Source: an uncultured Acetatifactor sp. (GTDB lineage: Bacteria > Bacillota > Clostridia > Lachnospirales > Lachnospiraceae). From it: a stretch of 64,000 nt of DNA. The stretch spans positions 232,325 through 296,324 of the forward strand of contig CAJUCT010000001.1 in the NCBI GenBank assembly GCA_910585015.1, read 5' to 3'. The notes below the pieces were generated by a model. The model was not told the DNA's origin. It worked only from the letters and a program-made list of their open reading frames with translations, and did not search any database. Every line of letters starts with the position of its first letter. Within the stretch, counting starts at the first letter, position 1. Position numbers and translations under genes: made by a program. Shown piece by piece: positions 60,301-64,000 of this stretch.

Positions 60301-62588
60301 AATGTCCTCAGTGCAGCGGTGTGTTCCCCTTTACTTTATGGGGAAGGTGTGCGCACTGCGGGAAAGGGATTCCCAGAATAATGGAGAGGGAGGATTTTAA
60401 AGGGATCAATTTCTGGAGGGCTCCTGTTCTGGGAGCGGTACACGGCGATCCTCAGGCACAGATGACACGTATCAATACAGAGGAGCACACGGCCCAGCTT
60501 TCCTATAAAGATCAGCGTCATAAAACCTGGTCCACGACGGAAGATTTTGAGATGCGATTTCAGAATGTCCATGTGGACAATGATCGTCCGGTAGATATAT
60601 TGAGCTGCACTACGACTATGGAGGTCGGGATTGATATCGGGTCATTGACGGCGGTGGGGCTGAGAAATATTCCGCCCAGGCGGGAAAACTATCAGCAGCG
60701 TGCAGGCCGTGCGGGCAGACGGAGCGCCGCGATCTCCACAATTGTTACCTATACGGACAACAGGCCCCATGACAGCTATTATTTTCACAATCCTGAAAAG
60801 ATTATTTCTGGTATTCCCCGAACCCCTTGGATAGATGTCAGCAATAAAAAATTGGCGTACAGGCACCTGAATATTATCTGTGCCACGGAGTTTTTTGACC
60901 GGATGGGGACAGGCGCTGACGAAGAGAGTGTATGCGGCTTTTTCCAGGAGGACTATGATAATTTCAAAGATTTTATCGGGGGGAAAATGGAACGGGATTT
61001 CGATCTGGAAACGCTGATTCCGGAGGGGGTGGCTTTCAATATTGAAGAATATAAAAAAGATATTTTGGGACAGATGGAGCATCTGAAAAAGAGTGTGGAG
61101 GAGTTCCCGGAGGAATACCGGGAAGAGGACGGAGCGGAGAAAAGCGTACTGTATGCTTTTCTGGAGAGGGGAATTTTCCCGACCTATTCTTTCCCCAAAG
61201 ATGTTGTGGGTTTTTATGTGGAAAAGGAGAGGGGCAAAAAGATTGATCAGAAACCGGAGCGCGCTTTGGACATTGCGATCAGTGAATATGCGCCCGGACG
61301 GTTGGTGGTGATCAATAAGGTCACCTACAAATCCGGCGGGATTTACAGTTTTCATTCCAAATTCCGTCCGGAGGGGCAGGAACATTCGGCCCGGCCTTAT
61401 TTTGAGGGCAAGAGTAGGGAGTATTTTAAGGATTTGTATTACTGTAATGATGCCGCCTGTAGTTGGATGGGGCTGGAGATGCAGAGTAAATGCCCGTTTT
61501 GCGGGAAAGAGACAATCCGGTATCGGAAGATGTTAAAGCCCTGGGGATTTGCGCCGGTCAATGGAATAAAAACCAGGGAAGCGGAAGCCGAGGCGGAAAT
61601 GACTTATGCGGAAGAGCCGTGTTATTCCATTACGCCAAAGGAAAATGAGATGAGGACGGTGGCTGGTTTTGCTAATCTGCGATATTCCAAAAGGGCGGAT
61701 GATCCGTTGATTATTCTGAACAGGGGGCCGAAGGCTGCTGGGTTTATGGTATGTAAGGACTGCGGGGCGGCGGTTCCGGGGGATGATGAGGCGTCACTGC
61801 GGAAGATCGGCAAGCCGTATCGTCATCAATATGCAGATCATAATTGCCGACATCCGGCGGGCAGTGTCGTGAATACTTATCTGGGCAATCAATTCAGAAC
61901 GGATATGGTGGTGTATGAGATTACGCTTGATGCAAGACAGGTCGATGTCAGTCCCTACGGTTTTTGGCTACGGAGGGCTGGCCAGACCTTGGCGGAGGCT
62001 ATGACTCTGGCCGGAGGCCGGCTACTGGATATCGAATTCAATGAAATCAAAAGCGGATATCGGCTACGGTATTCGGAGGACGGCTTGAAAGCGTATGTGG
62101 ATGTATTTCTGTTTGATAGCCTTTCCAGCGGAGCGGGGTATTGTTCCGCATTGGCGGAAAGAACCGGGGAGCTGATGGGAGAGACAGGGAAGGTTCTGGA
62201 AAGCTGTCCCACAGGGTGCGACAGTGCCTGTCACGAGTGTCTGATGCATTACTGGAATCAACGGGCTCATGGACTGTTGGATCGGTTTGCGGCGCTGGAG
62301 CTGTTGAAGTGGTGTGAAAGTTCGAAATTGCCGCCTGCGTTGTCCTATGATCGGCAGGAAGAACTGTTGGAGCCCTTAAACGCAATGGGGGCGGAATATA
62401 AGATTGTCGGTGACGGAATATGCCATTATGTCAAGATGCAGGGGCGGGCAAGCAGGGTGGTGGTTTATCCGGCTATGTGGAGTGAAAGCAGCAATTTATT
62501 GCCGGAGGGGGTAATTGCCCTTGCGGATAAGTTGTTGAAATACGCGTTGCCGAAAGCAGATGAGATGATCCGGGCGAAAATAAAGTGA
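57336..62588 (+). CDS. Cassette gene 4: large DEAH helicase with DUF1998 (DruE-like)
   Basis: A 1750-aa superfamily 2 helicase. Motifs: Q-like HQLEALEAF, Walker A ATGTGSGKTE (residues 112-121), Ia MLYPMNALVSDQLGRLRR, DEAH in VIDEAHMYHG (~320), III LTSASVP, V TTTMEVGIDIGSLTAVGLRN and VI NYQQRAGRAGRRSA (~1117-1129). A 500-residue insert between the RecA lobes carries CxxC pairs (CSNPGC, CKCGG, CPKCDK). The C-terminus is DUF1998 (SGAGYCSALAERTGELMGET, then the Cys cluster CPTGCDSACHEC ~1623-1636). Such giant DEAH-DUF1998 proteins include Druantia DruE and relatives in other defence loci. All helicase motifs are intact, so it should be an active ATPase. Confidence 0.88.
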   Translation: MDQYGVKSTYDAITNRLLDYINTEYLGKNDVLRRACEKELQSVGTVFQEPYIGANPAYLEVEDGLRQADLAEDVKNILLNMAERKLGVFRNPYKHQLEALEAFYQGRDLFVATGTGSGKTECFMWPMVSKLVLEQMHSPETWEIRGVRAIMLYPMNALVSDQLGRLRRMIGNEENGFHSLLNEMVPGRRVPQFGMYTGRTPYFGRAEEAQNRELADTIEKDILGQSKEVKEKLRELGKYPSKKDLAAFVQRLRKQENDLTDPMDAELITRHEMHQYCPDILITNYSMLEYMLMRPIEKEIWKKTRSWLDSDPSHKLLFVIDEAHMYHGSSGGEVALLVRRLLYKLGIRRSQIQFILTSASVPPGKEEEIRQFACDLSAQRVDENKFILIRGTEEEIREKGEEFDPEVLVDYDMDALQQEWSRRYPAILDFARRVGFPISFDAKEEKTVEILLYDCLRRCAPMLRIMEHTRGHAVSFQELVKRAFPQGQPAAAEKATSVLLAIAPLARNAEGKVLYPARLHMLFRGLQGIYACSNPGCPQKSHESSELGLGRIYLRKPGTRCKCGGMIYELLNERSCGALFLRGFMDVSEGQNPFVWNEPGIQFTDNLKEVHFYLIPRDGSFKPTKNMYTAYLNALTGHLDIYSGEEDVGECCIRVAYSEMKVKGKPELLTFGTCPKCDKLRFEATDFVIKGNEPFFNLVSEQFYIQPPVPEYRGKANEGRKVLLFSDSRQRAAVLAKDLTRAADEWAMKKALTVAAAELQDWAKQNGKEPTLNILYAVFLKVAYQNGLRFFYGNNEEELLEALEKMGEMYEKKGDKIKYASVIKRHFDHIPDQYYEHLLRQLCSNFRSLTDAGLCWVEPCKSDEDDETFEEIEEDLEEAGIEMSLEEFRVLFAAWAMEIMTSQYAVGPKIDDDVRKNITMYPRLGIEDADKLPPRIKKMLEAHGFSKAQIGVITGILGRYLAQGVHTSSKYLNMNMITLRFGEDHEWYKCPQCSGVFPFTLWGRCAHCGKGIPRIMEREDFKGINFWRAPVLGAVHGDPQAQMTRINTEEHTAQLSYKDQRHKTWSTTEDFEMRFQNVHVDNDRPVDILSCTTTMEVGIDIGSLTAVGLRNIPPRRENYQQRAGRAGRRSAAISTIVTYTDNRPHDSYYFHNPEKIISGIPRTPWIDVSNKKLAYRHLNIICATEFFDRMGTGADEESVCGFFQEDYDNFKDFIGGKMERDFDLETLIPEGVAFNIEEYKKDILGQMEHLKKSVEEFPEEYREEDGAEKSVLYAFLERGIFPTYSFPKDVVGFYVEKERGKKIDQKPERALDIAISEYAPGRLVVINKVTYKSGGIYSFHSKFRPEGQEHSARPYFEGKSREYFKDLYYCNDAACSWMGLEMQSKCPFCGKETIRYRKMLKPWGFAPVNGIKTREAEAEAEMTYAEEPCYSITPKENEMRTVAGFANLRYSKRADDPLIILNRGPKAAGFMVCKDCGAAVPGDDEASLRKIGKPYRHQYADHNCRHPAGSVVNTYLGNQFRTDMVVYEITLDARQVDVSPYGFWLRRAGQTLAEAMTLAGGRLLDIEFNEIKSGYRLRYSEDGLKAYVDVFLFDSLSSGAGYCSALAERTGELMGETGKVLESCPTGCDSACHECLMHYWNQRAHGLLDRFAALELLKWCESSKLPPALSYDRQEELLEPLNAMGAEYKIVGDGICHYVKMQGRASRVVVYPAMWSESSNLLPEGVIALADKLLKYALPKADEMIRAKIK

Positions 62589-62786
62589 ATAAAAGATTTG
62601 AAATGCTTTGTATGGCTGTTGATTCGATGAAATATATGGGAGCATGGAGATTCTCGAATATATAAAAATGATAAACATGCGATTTCAGAAAAACACAAAG
62701 TATACCCTGTACAATTCAATAGACGCTGCTAAGAAAATGTGTTAAGATTTTTACATACAGGAAATCATCATGTTGGGAGGACACCT
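62589..62786 (+). other. Gap between helicase and AAA gene
   Basis: AT-rich, no terminator hairpin seen after the helicase; GGGAGG (62775-62780) serves the next ATG. Confidence 0.3.
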
Positions 62787-64000
62787 ATGGCAAGAATAGT
62801 TGGCATCGGACATCAGGATTTCGAGGCAGTCATAACAAAAGGTATTTTTTATATAGATAAAACCTCTTTCATAAAAGAATGGTGGGAAAATGAGGACAGT
62901 GTGACGCTGATTGCCCGGCCACGGCGTTTTGGCAAGACGCTGAATATGAGCATGGTGGAGAAGTTCTTCTCCATGAACTATGCTGGGAGGGGGAGACTGT
63001 TTGAAGGCCTTGCCATCTGGAAGGAGGAGGGTTACAGGCTTCTCCAGGGAACATACCCGGTCATCAGCTTTTCTTTTGCCAAAGTGAAAGCAGGCACGTT
63101 TCCTGATACAAGAAGACAGATCTGCCAGATAATCACTGAACTGTATAATAAGCACGATTTTTTATTGGAGAGTGATTGCCTGAATGAAAAAGAAAAGGAT
63201 GATTTCCGCCAGATATCTGCAGACATGGAAAATTATCTGGCGGCAGGCTCCCTTAATGCCCTGTCCAGTTATCTGCTGCGCTATTATGGCAAAAAGGTCA
63301 TTATTCTGCTGGATGAGTATGACACGCCCATGCAGGAGGCTTATGTGCATGGCTATTGGGATGAAATAGTGGAATTTATGCGCAATTTGTTCAATGCCAC
63401 ATTCAAGACGAATCCATACCTTGACCGGGCAATCATGACAGGTATTACAAGAGTCAGCAAAGAATCCATATTTTCAGACCTGAACAATCTGACCGTAGTG
63501 ACATCTACGTCTGAACAATATGTGGATAGTTTTGGTTTTACGGAAAAAGAAGTGTTTGCGGCATTGGCTGAGTATGGGATGGCGGACAGGCAGGAAGAAG
63601 TGAAGAAGTGGTATGATGGCTTTACCTTTGGGAAAAAGAGGGATATTTATAATCCGTGGTCTATTTTAAATTATTTAAAGGCAGGAAAATTAAGTACCTA
63701 CTGGGCAAATACTAGCGCCAACAGTCTTGTAGGGAAGCTGATTCAAGAAGGCAGCCGGCAGGTAAAGCAGGACTTTGAAAGCCTGATGCAGGGTGAAGCG
63801 ATCCGGATGGAGATAGACGAACAGATTGTATACAATCAGCTGAAATGGAAAAAGAATGCCATCTGGAGCCTTCTGCTGGCCAGTGGGTATCTGAAAGTGG
63901 AGGAGACGGAGTTTTTCGAGGAGACTGGGAGGTGTTATTACACCCTGGCATTGACGAACAAGGAAGTCCGCTTCATGTTTGAAAACATGGTACGGGACTG
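62787..64000 (+). CDS. AAA-ATPase-like (PF09820) protein, 3' end outside window
   Basis: The frame is open to the window end (404 codons). VGIGHQDFEAVITKGIFYID, KTSFIKEWWENEDSVTLIAR, Walker A-like PRRFGKTLNMSMVEKFF, Walker B-like VIILLDEYDTPMQEAYV and AIMTGITRVSKESIFSDLNN are the signature of the AAA-ATPase-like family that usually ends in a PD-(D/E)XK nuclease domain (PF08011). The nuclease end lies beyond the window. Lachnospiraceae and Bacteroides genomes carry many copies, which are thought to behave as mobile or toxin-like elements. It follows the helicase cassette on the same strand after 198 bases; a shared function is not shown. Confidence 0.92.
   Translation, partial: MARIVGIGHQDFEAVITKGIFYIDKTSFIKEWWENEDSVTLIARPRRFGKTLNMSMVEKFFSMNYAGRGRLFEGLAIWKEEGYRLLQGTYPVISFSFAKVKAGTFPDTRRQICQIITELYNKHDFLLESDCLNEKEKDDFRQISADMENYLAAGSLNALSSYLLRYYGKKVIILLDEYDTPMQEAYVHGYWDEIVEFMRNLFNATFKTNPYLDRAIMTGITRVSKESIFSDLNNLTVVTSTSEQYVDSFGFTEKEVFAALAEYGMADRQEEVKKWYDGFTFGKKRDIYNPWSILNYLKAGKLSTYWANTSANSLVGKLIQEGSRQVKQDFESLMQGEAIRMEIDEQIVYNQLKWKKNAIWSLLLASGYLKVEETEFFEETGRCYYTLALTNKEVRFMFENMVRD

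Overview
The window is a stretch of a Clostridia chromosome, most likely a gut Lachnospiraceae. The reasons are a long-form HPF, a GerA-family sporulation gene behind a sigma-G-type promoter, a DUF4037/DUF4125 protein, a PheB-type ACT protein, many Lachnospiraceae-style GGAGG ribosome sites, secreted xylan and mucin enzymes, and GC-rich core genes beside AT-rich accessory islands. No rRNA, CRISPR array, integrase or transposase was seen.

Layout. 1-3.4 kb: a 5'-truncated DUF434 gene, gene debris, an esterase and an unknown 368-aa protein. 3.4-6.1 kb: an AT-rich island with an ABC exporter on the minus strand; upstream of it are a promoter, a 43-codon Cys/Ser/Thr-rich peptide frame and a broken-looking frame, so it could be a decayed or minimal RiPP/bacteriocin locus. 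6.1-13.4 kb: holA, a membrane protein with a BECR-type nuclease-like end, a GH43 enzyme, small proteins, an SfsA-MutY fusion and a GT2 glycosyltransferase. 13.5-21.6 kb: PAP2 phosphatase and lipid kinase (minus strand), a degenerate tRNA-like sequence, glyA, a DUF3829 lipoprotein, and an ACT regulator with homoserine dehydrogenase and aspartate kinase (the threonine/methionine branch). 21.7-27.2 kb: a short promoter-to-terminator unit that looks like a small RNA, a GH3 enzyme, tRNA-Gly, a diguanylate cyclase, metY and tRNA-Ala.

27.4-37.4 kb is a secreted-enzyme region: a 1728-aa M60-like metalloprotease carrying a dockerin, directly followed by a membrane-anchored protein with a cohesin-like domain, then a multidomain GH10 xylanase. 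37.4-51.4 kb is mostly housekeeping: AGCS symporter, GerA-family protein, TPR-DUF4037-DUF4125 protein, an aminoglycoside-kinase fragment broken by a dispersed hairpin repeat, GNAT, TcdA, SDR, TrxB, an NlpC/P60 hydrolase behind a WalR-type box, a cluster of DnaA-box-like sites, hpf and an M23 peptidase.

51.8-62.6 kb is the most striking part: four tightly coupled genes (CoiA-like zinc-finger protein, coiled-coil protein with a degenerate ATPase-like end, unknown 350-aa protein, 1750-aa DEAH helicase with DUF1998). The helicase resembles DruE of Druantia, but the partner set does not match a system I can name, so this is a candidate anti-phage cassette. An AAA-ATPase of the PF09820 family follows and runs off the window. 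A dispersed repeat (a TTTGG/CCAAA hairpin, then TGATTRACGCARTATCGC and a second hairpin) occurs at least four times in intergenic sequence, twice in the leaders of genes.
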